A stretch of DNA of 64,000 bases from the NCBI GenBank assembly GCA_963777355.1, contig CAVZQK010000010.1, positions 124,001-188,000 of the forward strand. The letters are read 5' to 3'. Origin of the DNA: DATJHM01 sp963777355 (GTDB lineage Bacteria; Chloroflexota; Ktedonobacteria; Ktedonobacterales; Ktedonobacteraceae). The position numbers and the translations under genes were made by a program. The stretch's first letter is position 1. Every line of letters begins with the position of its first letter. Below the pieces are notes generated by a model, which ran no database searches, had not been told where the DNA came from, and saw nothing but the letters and a program-made list of their open reading frames with translations. Positions 37,166 through 46,355 of the stretch are shown here, piece by piece.

Positions 37166-38467
37166 CTACTCAAATGGTTGCAGATACTCCCGCTGTGCTT
37201 CCCACATCTCATTAAAGAGTGAGCTTAGTTCAGCAGGAGAGCAGACCGCCGCGCTCAATGGATCAAGAAACAGCGCATAGCGTGCCGCCTCTTTGTTGTG
37301 GTTGAGCAGGGCCTGACACATTAAGCTATGTACCGCCATATGACTCCGGTTTATCGCCGCAAGCTGTTCGGGGAGCGGACCAAAGTGCGTCGGCTGTATC
37401 CCGTTGCGATCTACCAGGCAGGCTACTTCAACGCAGCCATCGGGCAGATTATCAATCAGTCCCGTGTTGCGTACATTTCCATAGACCACGGTTGGCTTGT
37501 GCTGTGTCATTGCCTCGATAATAAACGACCCATATTCGTGGCTGCGCTTAAAGGGAATCTCTTTGCTGCCATCCAGCATTCCCTGAATTGACGCTTCATT
37601 GTTCTTGCGCCACGTCGGCCAGTTATCTGCGTAGAAGCCTGTGCCACCAAGATAGCCAGGACGACAGTATTTTTCAATCAGTTCGGGCCGCTTTCTGAAA
37701 TATGGTACATACTCGGAGAAGTGTCCGCTACTCTCGGTGACAAATGCCCCAAAATGTAACATAAACTCCAGCCGCACTGGATCTTTTTCATAGATTTCCG
37801 GCTCCTTCGCCCTCTCACGCAAGCGCGGATACATATCTTCTCCGTGATGGCGTAACACGGTGAACCAGGCGTTATGATTGATCCCTGCGCAGCGCCATTC
37901 TAGCTCTTCATAAGGAATCTCCAGATAATCTGCCAGTTGTTTGGAGCTTCCCTGCACGCTATGACATAGACCAACGGTTTGCATGCTGGTCCCGGTCAAC
38001 GCGGCCAGCGTCAAAATCGACATCGGATTAGTATAATTGAGCACTAACGCATTCGGACACAACTCTTCCGCGTCTCGCAGAATATCCAGCCATGCCGGAC
38101 CTGTGCGCAAGGCTTTGAAGATGCCACCGGGTCCAATAGTATCGCCGATACACTGATTGATTCCATATTTCATAGGAATATCAAAATCATGCCGCACATT
38201 TGCCAGCCCCGCAACCTCAATCGTGTTAATCAAAAAATCGCTCTTGCCCAACACCTCGCGCCGATCAGTGGTAGAGCGCACCGTCCAATGCTTTCCACTG
38301 ATCTCGATCAACTTCTCTGCAATCTGATGTGCCAGTTCAAGACGCTTACTATCGATATCAACCAGGGCGAATGTTCCTTCGTCCAGCCCATCGATGCTTA
38401 AAATATCAGTCATAAGTTGACGCGCAAAAACAGTGCTTCCTGCACCTAAGAAGGTAATTTGAACCAT
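37166..38467 (-). CDS. Glycoside hydrolase family 4 (alpha-galactosidase MelA type)
   Basis: 433 residues. GH4 enzymes use NAD+ and a divalent metal and cleave by redox-assisted elimination. The Rossmann start is VQITFLGAGSTVFARQLMTD. YGINQCIGDTIGPGGIFKAL, NPMSILTLAALTG, the metal Cys in GLCHSVQGSS and the His in CAGINHNAWFTVLRHHG agree with the MelA branch; alpha-glucuronidase (AglA) is the alternative. ATG 38467 has AAGGAG upstream. No sugar transporter lies beside it; the next gene on the same strand upstream is an aldo/keto reductase, separated by a repeat copy. Confidence 0.9.
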   Translation of the reverse strand: MVQITFLGAGSTVFARQLMTDILSIDGLDEGTFALVDIDSKRLELAHQIAEKLIEISGKHWTVRSTTDRREVLGKSDFLINTIEVAGLANVRHDFDIPMKYGINQCIGDTIGPGGIFKALRTGPAWLDILRDAEELCPNALVLNYTNPMSILTLAALTGTSMQTVGLCHSVQGSSKQLADYLEIPYEELEWRCAGINHNAWFTVLRHHGEDMYPRLRERAKEPEIYEKDPVRLEFMLHFGAFVTESSGHFSEYVPYFRKRPELIEKYCRPGYLGGTGFYADNWPTWRKNNEASIQGMLDGSKEIPFKRSHEYGSFIIEAMTQHKPTVVYGNVRNTGLIDNLPDGCVEVACLVDRNGIQPTHFGPLPEQLAAINRSHMAVHSLMCQALLNHNKEAARYALFLDPLSAAVCSPAELSSLFNEMWEAQREYLQPFE

Positions 38468-38530
38468 GGTCTCTCAAACTCCTTGAAATAAATGAATGCT
38501 AAAAAAACCCTTCTTGCCCGAAAGAGGGAT

Positions 38531-38569
38531 GTAGGGTCGGCTGTTGATCTGCGGAGTTACCGTGCTCGC
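38531..38569. repeat. Dispersed intergenic repeat copy
   Basis: GTAGGGTCGGCTGTTGATCT (20 identical bases with the 29837 units) followed by GCGGAGTTACCGTGCTCGCC. The tail resembles the copies at 41979 and 44576 rather than the tandem units, linking both subtypes. Confidence 0.75.
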
Positions 38570-38603
38570 CAATCCCCTCTCTCGCCCAATAGAGATGGCG
38601 CTC

Positions 38604-39413
38604 TCAAGCTCTCGCCAGTCGAATGACTTGTTCGCGTTCTTCTGGCCCAAACCAGGGCGGCGTACTTGCCTGCACATTTTCATTCACCCGCTGATAGCGG
38701 CTGGTGGCTGGAATAGTAATATGACAGCGCGGATCACTGAGAATCCATTTCAAAAGCACCTGTGCCCAGGTCTGCACTCCAAACGCTGCAAATGGAGCCA
38801 ACTCCTCTGTAGATGGGGGACGTTTCAACAGTGCCCCCTCGGCAAACGGTCTCATCACAACGACGCCCAGTTGCATCTCTTCTGCAAGCGGCAAGAGTTC
38901 TTTCTCTGCATCCCGTTCAAGTGGATTATACGGTATCTGAATGGCATCGATCCGTTGCGTCTGCATCACCTGGCGCATCTCTCGAAAGGCTGAGCTACTA
39001 TAATGCGTAATGCCGATGGCCCGTACCTGCCCGGTTTCTCGTAATCCTTCCAATAAGGTCAGATGCTCACGCCAGTTTACCAGATTGTGAATCTGATAGA
39101 GGTTAATGCAGTTCTGGAAAATGGAAAGTGCCCGCTTGACCTGTTGCTGCGCCTCTGTACGTGTTGGTGTCCAGATCTTCGTAGCAATCTGTACCTGTTC
39201 TCGTCTACCTTGTAGCGTGCGCCCCAGGACATATTCAGCCGCTCCATACATTGGGGAAGAATCGAAAAATGTTACTTCATTCTCTAAGGCTGTATCAACG
39301 ACCCGTAGCGCATTCTTGTATGCTCCCTCGCCTTGCACATCAAAAGTACGCCATGTTCCCATTCCGATCACCGGCACACTCAGCCTGCTCTTCCCCAATG
39401 TACGATGCTCCAT
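38604..39413 (-). CDS. Aldo/keto reductase
   Basis: 269-residue NADPH-dependent (beta/alpha)8 oxidoreductase. The catalytic tetrad is recognisable: Asp in VTFFDSSPMYGAAEYVLGRT, Tyr in the same segment (MYG), Lys in QIATKIWTPTR and His in YQIHNLVNW. The end AQVLLKWILSDPRCHITIPA and TSRYQRVNENV binds the cofactor phosphate. Family substrates are aldehydes, ketones or sugars; nothing narrows it here. Start ATG 39413 (MEHRTLGKSRLSVPVIGMGT) is the normal N-terminus. Confidence 0.92.
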   Translation of the reverse strand: MEHRTLGKSRLSVPVIGMGTWRTFDVQGEGAYKNALRVVDTALENEVTFFDSSPMYGAAEYVLGRTLQGRREQVQIATKIWTPTRTEAQQQVKRALSIFQNCINLYQIHNLVNWREHLTLLEGLRETGQVRAIGITHYSSSAFREMRQVMQTQRIDAIQIPYNPLERDAEKELLPLAEEMQLGVVVMRPFAEGALLKRPPSTEELAPFAAFGVQTWAQVLLKWILSDPRCHITIPATSRYQRVNENVQASTPPWFGPEEREQVIRLARA

Positions 39414-39882
39414 TTTGTTTTCCTTTTCTCTCTGTACGCTAGAAACAAAAAGTCCTTAAAGTTTTTTTCGTTCTTGCCGATATTTCAATTAGGACCCTTT
39501 ATCCAAATGGTATCACAAATAGCGGTTTGTCAACTCATCTGTCTAGCTTATGGCACGATAGCGCCGACAAATCCTTTGCGTTCGCGCGAGAGAAAAGCAA
39601 TTGATGCCATTTTGCAGCGCAACGGCAAAATGCTTTTGTGTCCTATTCATAGAAATATGTAGGGTTTGCCTGGCAGACACTGTAGGGTTCAATCGGCCTC
39701 AAAGGCTGTTTGTGCAGGCTATGTAAGGTGTGTAGGGTTTCTGCTGGCAACCTTCTTTTCAAACTCATCTTGCAAGGTCAATCCTGTTCGCTTCTTGTTT
39801 GATACACTGGTTTGCCAGCCAGAAGTGTAGGATGTGTAGGGTCTAAAGTTTTTTGGAGAAAATTTTTGCCTGCTTTTACCGT
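39414..39882. other. Gene-free stretch with TGTAGGGT repeats
   Basis: Within 39655-39845 the octamer TGTAGGGT occurs four times (near 39658, 39682, 39731, 39836), twice as GTGTAGGGT, and GTGTAGGATGTGTAGGGTCT is a local doublet. TGTAGGGT is also the start of the dispersed repeat. No gene is supported; the promoter of the aldo/keto reductase lies at the left end. Confidence 0.45.
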
Positions 39883-41040
39883 TTAACTGTGGGTGGCCTC
39901 AGCAATGAAATGGACAAGAGCCTCCATATCATTAAGTGCGCGTTCAGAAGCGCTTCTTGATAAGCGTGGCACACTATGCAGGGCGGCAAATGCTTGACGG
40001 CAGTGTTCGGCCAGAAATTGCCGGCAATATTCTTGCGTCTCAGTCCGGGCAAAAATATCCAGTATCTCTTCGACTTGTTCGGGAGAGACGGGAGAAGACT
40101 GTTGATAGATGGTGCGAAGATGTTTCTGGTCATCGGAGGTGGCATGTTCTAGCGCATGGAGGATGGGCAGGCTCTTTTTACGCCGGTAGATATCGCCCGC
40201 TGCAGATTTGCCCAGCTCAGCTGTAGATGCCCACACTCCCAGCAGATCGTCTCGCACTTGAAATGCAATACCGATTGCTTGCCCAAATTGTGTCAGGCGC
40301 TCAATCGTTTCTTGATCTCGCGTACCGAGGAGGGCTCCCATCTGTGTTGCGCAGCGCATTAAAGCTCCTGTTTTGCGATAAATCATGTCGATATACGTCG
40401 CAACGGAGATTGTCTGGCTCTGCTCAAAGCTGATATCCAGATATTGGCCTTCAGCCAGTACCAGGCTGGCGTGGTCCAGGGCCCGACCAAGCCGGGCGGC
40501 GATAGCACCTTCAACGCCCTGCTCAAGCACTCCCCAGAGGGAGAGACGTGCAAGCGCAAACATGCCATCCCCTGCGTTGATTGCCTGGGGAATCCCCCAG
40601 AGTTTCCAGAGGGTGGAGCGATGACGCCGTTCTGTGTCACCATCTTCAATATCATCGTGAATCAACGTAAAATTATGCGTTAGCTCTATCGCAACCGCCG
40701 CAGGGAGCGCCCGTTGTAGAGAACTGTTTTCAGAAGAGGAGGTGTCTATATCCCAGGACCCTGCGGCCTCATACGCCAGCAAAAGCAATGTGGGACGCAG
40801 GAGTTTTCCCGGATTATTCTGCGTCGGTGTGAGTTGTGCGTCGACCCAACCTAGATGATATTGGAGCAGGCCATAGTATGTCTGAAGGTCATTGGCCCCG
40901 GATTCAATCCCTTCGTGCAGAATCGTGGAGAGTGTGGCACGGAGCGCAGAGTCAATCTCTTGTTGATAACGGGATAGGGCTAGTTGCATAGTTGGTGTCG
41001 TCGCCATAATCGGGTTATGAGAGGCGCAGGAAACGAGCAA
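39883..41040 (-). CDS. Polyprenyl (geranylgeranyl/farnesyl) diphosphate synthase
   Basis: Soluble trans-isoprenyl diphosphate synthase, chain elongation with isopentenyl diphosphate. 385 residues. First Asp-rich motif TLIHDDIEDGDTERRHR, second AFQVRDDLLGVW; NPGKLLRPTLLLLAYEA and YIDMIYRKTGALMRCATQMG are typical. TTG 41040 with AGGAGAG upstream is the better supported start; ATG 41007 is a plausible alternative. The second motif reads DDLLG rather than DDxxD, as in many bacterial geranylgeranyl-type enzymes. Chain length cannot be told. It is a single gene. Confidence 0.9.
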   Translation of the reverse strand: MLVSCASHNPIMATTPTMQLALSRYQQEIDSALRATLSTILHEGIESGANDLQTYYGLLQYHLGWVDAQLTPTQNNPGKLLRPTLLLLAYEAAGSWDIDTSSSENSSLQRALPAAVAIELTHNFTLIHDDIEDGDTERRHRSTLWKLWGIPQAINAGDGMFALARLSLWGVLEQGVEGAIAARLGRALDHASLVLAEGQYLDISFEQSQTISVATYIDMIYRKTGALMRCATQMGALLGTRDQETIERLTQFGQAIGIAFQVRDDLLGVWASTAELGKSAAGDIYRRKKSLPILHALEHATSDDQKHLRTIYQQSSPVSPEQVEEILDIFARTETQEYCRQFLAEHCRQAFAALHSVPRLSRSASERALNDMEALVHFIAEATHS

Positions 41041-41138
41041 CGCCTCTCTCCTTTCTGCTGATGTTGCATTTTAAATCTAGGATGTGTCTGCCATGAGCGT
41101 GCTTTTTGCTTATCAAAATACGCTGGCTCAGATACGCC

Positions 41139-41633
41139 CTATGGATGGAGGTAGAAGAAGACACCTGCAATGATGGTGCCTGCCACTACGACAAAGCGCA
41201 TCACACCCTTTAAGCCGCCGATGCGATAAAGAGGTGAGCAGATGTCACAATAGCGATTAATATATTGATAACGATGTCCGCGCATCCCTTCACGGGTAAC
41301 TATCACTTCTTCGGTTTTTCGTTTTGTATGCAGTTCATCACACACATAACGACCACAGCCTTTGCAGCTAAATGGATCAACAAAGTGTGAAGTCTTGGAG
41401 ATAGACCATTGATCGGGATAGACCTGAGTGCCGCAAACATAGCAGACCTGAACCTGGGCCATCTTCATCTGGAGCTCTGCGCAGGGAGAATGTTGTTGTT
41501 TCGGAAAATGCTCCTGGCAAAAGCTGAGATGACAATCCGGGCAGCGCCCCAGCGCCTCTTCATGGCATTCATGACAACGCCGTGTTGCCGTCAGCGGGCG
41601 TGTATAGCGTTTCATTTCGCTCGTATTGTGCAT
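41139..41633 (-). CDS. Zinc-ribbon/B-box-like protein with C-terminal membrane helix
   Basis: 164 residues, family not recognised. Eight or more metal-type Cys/His are arranged as CHECHEEALGRCPDCHLSFC followed by EHF and HSPC (an AN1/B-box-like cross-brace), then CYVCG and CKGCGRYVC, and CDIC. The C-terminal 20 residues (VMRFVVVAGTIIAGVFFYL) are one membrane helix. So zinc-binding modules face the cytosol from a tail anchor. The sequence between (HTKRKTEEVIVTREG) is polar. No partner gene overlaps; it stands alone upstream of the polyprenyl synthase. Confidence 0.65.
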   Translation of the reverse strand: MHNTSEMKRYTRPLTATRRCHECHEEALGRCPDCHLSFCQEHFPKQQHSPCAELQMKMAQVQVCYVCGTQVYPDQWSISKTSHFVDPFSCKGCGRYVCDELHTKRKTEEVIVTREGMRGHRYQYINRYCDICSPLYRIGGLKGVMRFVVVAGTIIAGVFFYLHP

Positions 41634-42176
41634 GGTAATAAGAATCCCCTTTTAGTAGAGATAATGGCTGATCTTAAGCGTCTCCGCGTCCTTGATCCAT
41701 CCTTGAAAGGAGGTGCTGCTCTGACGCTCTGTTTTAGAGAAAAGTATCCTTGAAGTGTGCCAAAGAAAGCAAAAATTAGTATCCGGCCTCCCCCGGATTC
41801 CAGCCACAAAGAGTATACATCGGAACGCTGAAAAGGGCTAGTATGTTTGCACCGGGCTATCACATAACCGGCTGGCTGATACATGTTTTTCTTGCGTGAG
41901 TACCATGTACCTACTTATAATACGCCCTTGTCTGCTCCGTTGAAGACATCAGGTACTATCTTACCTGCACTCCCATCTCGTAGGGCAGATCGGCTTGGCC
42001 GTCTCCTGCTCGCCAACCGCTCTCTTGTCGGTTTTACAAAGGGGCGCTAACCGTAGGCTCTCCTGTGGAAAATAGCTAATTTGCCATGAAGCAATGAAGA
42101 AGGTATCATTAAAAAAGAGCGGCTGTGAAGTCTTTGTATAGAGAATTACTTACCGCTTAGTAGCTAAAGGATATGT
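41634..42176. other. Gene-free divergent control region
   Basis: A 543-bp gap between the zinc-ribbon gene and folP. It holds a copy of the second repeat subtype at 41979-42017. A 29-codon frame from 41664 (MADLKRLRVLDPSLKGGAAL) is open with no ribosome site and is not counted. No promoter could be fixed. Confidence 0.45.
41979..42017. repeat. Dispersed repeat, second subtype
   Basis: CGTAGGGCAGATCGGCTTGG followed by CCGTCTCCTGCTCGCCAAC. It shares 37 of 39 bases with the copy at 44576-44614. The head CGTAGGG and the tail GCTCGCCAA match the 38531 copy. Confidence 0.8.
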
Positions 42177-43055
42177 TTGACTATGCCACCTGTATTGCCA
42201 CCAACCATCTGGGCGCAGCATCGTTTAGAATGGGGCCAGCAAACCCATGTGATGGGTATTCTAAACATAACACCAGATTCCTTTTCGGGCGATGGCTTGA
42301 GTCTGGCTGGTGAGCCTTCAGAAGTGGATGTCGCACGCGCAGTCGCCCAGGCCGAACATTTTGTGGCTGAAGGTGCTACCATTATCGATGTCGGTGGCGA
42401 ATCAACCCGCCCAGGTGCACAATCGGTGACCATTGAGCAGGAACTGGCCCGCGTCCTCCCAGTGATTCGTGCCTTATCCCACATCTTACCTGCCGATATC
42501 ATCATTTCGGTAGATACCTATCATGCCACCGTCGCCGCTCAGGCGCTAGAGGCCGGGGCCAGCATGGTAAATGATATCTGGGCCCTGCGAGCCGATTCAG
42601 AGATGGCCTCGGTAGTCCACCAGGCTGCTGTCCCGCTGGTTTTAATGGCAAACATGACCGGATATCAGAAGCGCGACATCGTCAGCGATGTCATACGTTT
42701 TCTCTCGCTCAGCATTGAAAAAGCTCTTGCCGCCGGTATCGCCTGGGAGAAGCTCATTCTTGATCCTGGTATAGGCTTCGGCACCACTCCGGCAGAGAAT
42801 CTTACCTTGCTACGACACCTGGGCGCATTGAAAGCGCTTGGTAGACCTGTCTTGCTTGGTACCTCGCGCAAGTCAACTATCGGACGTGTCCTGGGCGGAT
42901 TGCCCGCACATGAGCGCGTAGAGGGGACCGCCGCCACTGTTGCCCTGGGGATAGCACAGGGAGCAGATATTGTCCGTGTACACGATGTTCACGAAATGGT
43001 CCGTGTCGTCAAAATGAGCGATGCTATCATCCGAGGCACCTTTACCCTATCCTGA
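42177..43055 (+). CDS. folP: Dihydropteroate synthase
   Basis: Folate pathway enzyme joining p-aminobenzoate to the pterin diphosphate; the sulphonamide target. 292 residues. Pterin and phosphate motifs HVMGILNITPDSFSGDGLSL, EGATIIDVGGESTRPGAQSV, VDTYHATVAAQALEAGASMV, NDIWAL, LILDPGIGFGTTPAENL and VLLGTSRKSTIGRVLGGLPA, ending with VRVHDVHEMVRV. TTG 42177 has AAAGG 6 bases before it; ATG 42183 is the alternative. folC follows 15 bp downstream, so they form one operon. Confidence 0.96.
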   Translation: MTMPPVLPPTIWAQHRLEWGQQTHVMGILNITPDSFSGDGLSLAGEPSEVDVARAVAQAEHFVAEGATIIDVGGESTRPGAQSVTIEQELARVLPVIRALSHILPADIIISVDTYHATVAAQALEAGASMVNDIWALRADSEMASVVHQAAVPLVLMANMTGYQKRDIVSDVIRFLSLSIEKALAAGIAWEKLILDPGIGFGTTPAENLTLLRHLGALKALGRPVLLGTSRKSTIGRVLGGLPAHERVEGTAATVALGIAQGADIVRVHDVHEMVRVVKMSDAIIRGTFTLS

Positions 43056-43070
43056 TGGAGGAGAGAAAGT

Positions 43071-44480
43071 ATGAATTATCAAGAAGCGCTGGCCTATCTC
43101 TACAGCTTTACCGATTTCGAGCGCGGAGCAAGCTTTAAACGCGATAGAAGCGACAAGCTACCCCGTATGCTCAGCCTTCTTGATGCTCTGAGTAATCCTC
43201 AACAGGATTATAGTAGTACACTGATTGCTGGCACTAAAGGCAAAGGTTCGACTGCGTCTCTCATAGAACGGGTCTTGCGAGAAGCTGGTATACGTACCGG
43301 ATTGTATACCCAGCCTGACCTGCATACATTTCGTGAGCGGATGCGTATCAACGGCCAATTAATCAGCGAAGAAGAAGTTGCAGAACTGGTACCTGAAGTG
43401 AAATCGGCCATCGAAGGGATTCAGGCACGTCATGAGTTTGGCGATTTCATTACCTACGAAGCCGGAACTGCCTTAGCCTTCCTCTACTTTTCCCGCAAAG
43501 CGGTGCGGCATGCCGTTTTAGAGGTGGGTCTGGGAGGACGACTGGATGCCACAAATACAACGCATCCCCTCGTCTCTGTCATCACCTCAATTAGCTACGA
43601 TCATATGCAGATATTAGGTAATACACTGCGCGAGATTGCCACCGAAAAAGCTGGAATTATTAAACAAAATGGCATCGTCGTCACTTCAGCGCAATCCCCC
43701 GAAGCCCTTCTAGCGATTGCTGCTGTCTGTAATCAACGCGCTGCACGCCTGATAAGAATTGGCGCTCACGCTGAGGACCCGGCTCAGCAGGAGGTTGAAA
43801 CTGGGAACTTGCCAGCATTGAGCTACAGTTATACAGTGGAAGAACAACAGCATTTTACCATCTGGACACCAGAGCGAAAATATGAGCAGCTAGAGATTCC
43901 CCTGATAGGCGTTCATCAAATAGAGAATGCTACTGTTGCTTTAGCAACTCTGGAAGAGTTGCGGAGACAGGGGCTGGCATGGAATGAAGCGGATCTGCGC
44001 AGAGGCTTCCATGCTGTGCATTGGCCCGCCCGCATTGAAGTTGTGGGACATCAACCTACCATCGTCGTAGATGGAGCACACAATGCTGATTCTATGGAGA
44101 AGCTCGTTCAGGCTCTGCGCTCAAACTTCAGTATGCAGCGCTTGCTTATCGTTCTGGCAACCAATCAGGACAAAGATCAGGCCGGTATTGTGCAAGCTCT
44201 GGCTTCTGCCGATAGTATTATTATCACGCGTGTAAAAAGTCCACGCGCCACATCTCTTGAAACTCTGCATAAGATATGCATGGAATATGCTCCTCATGCG
44301 ACACTCTATGAGGTAGATGAAAGTCATGCCGCTATGCAGAAAGCAACGGAGTTGGCAACAGCACAAGATCTTATCTGTGCCACCGGCTCTCTGTATCTTG
44401 CGGGCGAAGTTCTGCGCTGGGCCGCGGCACGCGGAGATCAGGGGGCTCAAGCGGAGATAGCAGGGGTCGATCATCCCTGA
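43071..44480 (+). CDS. folC: Folylpolyglutamate synthase / dihydrofolate synthase
   Basis: 469-residue Mur-ligase-like enzyme that adds glutamate to dihydropteroate and folates. P-loop AGTKGKGSTASLIERVLREA, FITYEAGTALAFLYFSRK, AVLEVGLGGRLDATNTTHPL, SISYDHMQILGNTLREIATE, KAGIIK and VVDGAHNADSMEKLVQAL are all present. ATG 43071 follows GGAGGAGAG. It is 16 bp after folP. The length is slightly above average owing to a C-terminal tail. Confidence 0.96.
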   Translation: MNYQEALAYLYSFTDFERGASFKRDRSDKLPRMLSLLDALSNPQQDYSSTLIAGTKGKGSTASLIERVLREAGIRTGLYTQPDLHTFRERMRINGQLISEEEVAELVPEVKSAIEGIQARHEFGDFITYEAGTALAFLYFSRKAVRHAVLEVGLGGRLDATNTTHPLVSVITSISYDHMQILGNTLREIATEKAGIIKQNGIVVTSAQSPEALLAIAAVCNQRAARLIRIGAHAEDPAQQEVETGNLPALSYSYTVEEQQHFTIWTPERKYEQLEIPLIGVHQIENATVALATLEELRRQGLAWNEADLRRGFHAVHWPARIEVVGHQPTIVVDGAHNADSMEKLVQALRSNFSMQRLLIVLATNQDKDQAGIVQALASADSIIITRVKSPRATSLETLHKICMEYAPHATLYEVDESHAAMQKATELATAQDLICATGSLYLAGEVLRWAAARGDQGAQAEIAGVDHP

Positions 44481-44575
44481 AAATTTGTAGTGCGAACAAC
44501 ATAGTATTCTCTCAGAAGTCATCTGTAGATTGGTGAAACTCCCGTATGGGTTATGCCAGAGACTGGTGAAACTCG

Positions 44576-44614
44576 CGTAGGGTAGATCGGCTTGGCCGTC
44601 TCCTGCTCGCCAAC
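44576..44614. repeat. Dispersed repeat, second subtype
   Basis: CGTAGGGTAGATCGGCTTGG followed by CCGTCTCCTGCTCGCCAAC. Just upstream, TGGTGAAACTC(C/G)CGTA is present twice (44531, 44563). Lies between folC and the acyl-CoA ligase gene. Confidence 0.8.
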
Positions 44615-44723
44615 GACGCCCTCGCCGGATGTTACCAATCTTGCATATGCCCTCTGATAAAGTCGTAGTTCGCGTTTAATGCGTTGTCGATAATTTACCA
44701 CTTCATAGCGGAGGTGAGCAGCC

Positions 44724-46346
44724 ATGCAAGGCTTGATGATGAATTATTCAATGACTTTACAACATGCCTTTAATCGTGCCACGCGGTTATTTTCCCGCAA
44801 AGAGATTGTTACTCAAACGGAAGGTCTGCCACATCGTTACACCTATAAAGAGTGGGGGGAGCGCACTATCCAATTAGCGAATGCGCTTCAGCAAGCTGGA
44901 GTGACATCTGGAGATCGGATTGCAACTTTCGGCTGGAATACATATCGACATCTGGAGCTCTACTTTGCCATTCCCTGCATGGGAGCGGTCCTGCACACCC
45001 TGAATATCCGCCTTTTTGCTGAACAACTGACGTATATCGTCAATGAGGCCGCCGATAAAATCATCTTTGTCGATGCCGATCTCGTGCCTCTTCTGGAGCC
45101 TCTGGTTAGCCAACTCCCATCGGTCCAACTCTACGTCATCATGGGCGAAGTTGCCCATAGCACAGGGGCCTTGCAGCCCTCCGTCGACTATGAACAATTT
45201 ATTGCTGGACAGCCCACCAGCTACCCCTGGCCCGAACTGGATGAGAACGCTGCCGCTGCCATGTGCTATACCTCCGGGACGACAGGGAATCCTAAGGGTG
45301 TGGTCTATAGCCATCGCTCGACTTTTCTGCACTGTATGGCTGTTGGTCTCGCCGATGGCCCTGCTGTCTGCGAGCGCGATGTCGTTTTTCCCATCGTGCC
45401 CATGTTTCATGCCAACGCCTGGGGACTTGCCCATGCCTCTGTCATGATGGGCGCGAAGCTCGTTTTGCCTGGTCGTTTCATGGACCCCATGCGCGTCGCT
45501 CGCTTGATCGAGCAAGAGCGCGTCACGCTTGCAGCAGGCGTGCCAACAATCTGGATCGGTGTACTCAGCCTGTTGGAGAAAGAGCAATTTGATCTCTCAT
45601 CTCTCCGTGGCGTCCTCTGTGGTGGCTCCGCTGCGCCTCCTGCTTTGATCGAAGGACTTCTGCGCAAGGGAATTACCCTGTTGCACGCCTGGGGTATGAC
45701 CGAGACCTCGCCTCTTGCCTCGCTCTCTCGTCTGCGCTCCTATCAGGAGGATGCATCACCGGAAGAGCAGCTACGCATACGAGCCAGGCAGGGTACGACG
45801 ATAGCGGGCGTCGAATTTCGTGTCGTCAATATCGAGACTGGGCAAGAGGTCCCCTGGGATAACCAGACCTATGGGGAACTGCAAGTGCGCGGTCCCTGGA
45901 TTGCACGGGCATATTATAAGGATAGCGAATCGGCTGAGAAATTCGCGGATGGCTGGTTGCGCACCGGAGATGTCGCCGTCGTCGATGCAGATGGCAACTT
46001 GCAATTGGTAGACCGCACCAAAGATCTGGTAAAATCCGGCGGTGAATGGATCTCATCGGTGGAAGTTGAAGGTATCATCATGGGCCATCCAAAGGTCTTG
46101 GAAGCCTGCGTCATCGGTGTCCCGCATCCCAAATGGTCAGAGAGACCGCTTGCCTACGTCGTCGCCAAACCCGATTACGTCGGCCAGATTGACAAAGACG
46201 AGATCATCGAGTATCTCCGTCCGCAAGTCGCTCGCTGGTGGCTCCCGGATGATGTGCTCTTTATCGATGTAGTCCCAAAGACCAGCGTCGGCAAGTTCGA
46301 CAAAAAAGTGCTCCGCCGCCGCTACGAAGAATCTAGCAAAGCTTAG
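44724..46346 (+). CDS. Fatty-acyl-CoA synthetase (AMP-forming)
   Basis: 540 residues of the ANL superfamily; activates a fatty acid as acyl-AMP and then acyl-CoA. AMP motif AAMCYTSGTTGNPKGVVYSH, then HAWGMTETSPLASLSRLRSY, YGELQVRGPWIARAYYKDSE, WLRTGDVAVVDADGNLQLVD, RTKDLVKSGGEWISSVEVEG and the catalytic Lys in VPKTSVGKFDKKVLRRRY. It groups with medium/long-chain FadD-like enzymes. ATG 44724 is 10 bases after GGAGGTGAG. It is convergent with the asparagine-synthase-like gene; their stops are 7 bp apart over an 18-bp palindrome. Confidence 0.94.
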   Translation: MQGLMMNYSMTLQHAFNRATRLFSRKEIVTQTEGLPHRYTYKEWGERTIQLANALQQAGVTSGDRIATFGWNTYRHLELYFAIPCMGAVLHTLNIRLFAEQLTYIVNEAADKIIFVDADLVPLLEPLVSQLPSVQLYVIMGEVAHSTGALQPSVDYEQFIAGQPTSYPWPELDENAAAAMCYTSGTTGNPKGVVYSHRSTFLHCMAVGLADGPAVCERDVVFPIVPMFHANAWGLAHASVMMGAKLVLPGRFMDPMRVARLIEQERVTLAAGVPTIWIGVLSLLEKEQFDLSSLRGVLCGGSAAPPALIEGLLRKGITLLHAWGMTETSPLASLSRLRSYQEDASPEEQLRIRARQGTTIAGVEFRVVNIETGQEVPWDNQTYGELQVRGPWIARAYYKDSESAEKFADGWLRTGDVAVVDADGNLQLVDRTKDLVKSGGEWISSVEVEGIIMGHPKVLEACVIGVPHPKWSERPLAYVVAKPDYVGQIDKDEIIEYLRPQVARWWLPDDVLFIDVVPKTSVGKFDKKVLRRRYEESSKA

Positions 46347-46355
46347 CTAAGCTTT
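46338..46355. terminator. Palindrome between convergent genes
   Basis: AAAGCTTAGCTAAGCTTT is a perfect 18-bp palindrome covering both stop codons, followed by ATTCTAT. It may act as a compact bidirectional terminator. Confidence 0.45.

Noticed and set aside
41664..41753. 29-codon frame MADLKRLRVL...
   Set aside because: No ribosome site and no recognisable family.
44874..45587. 237-codon minus-strand frame inside the acyl-CoA ligase gene
   Set aside because: Exact antisense of a well-conserved ligase; composition not protein-like.
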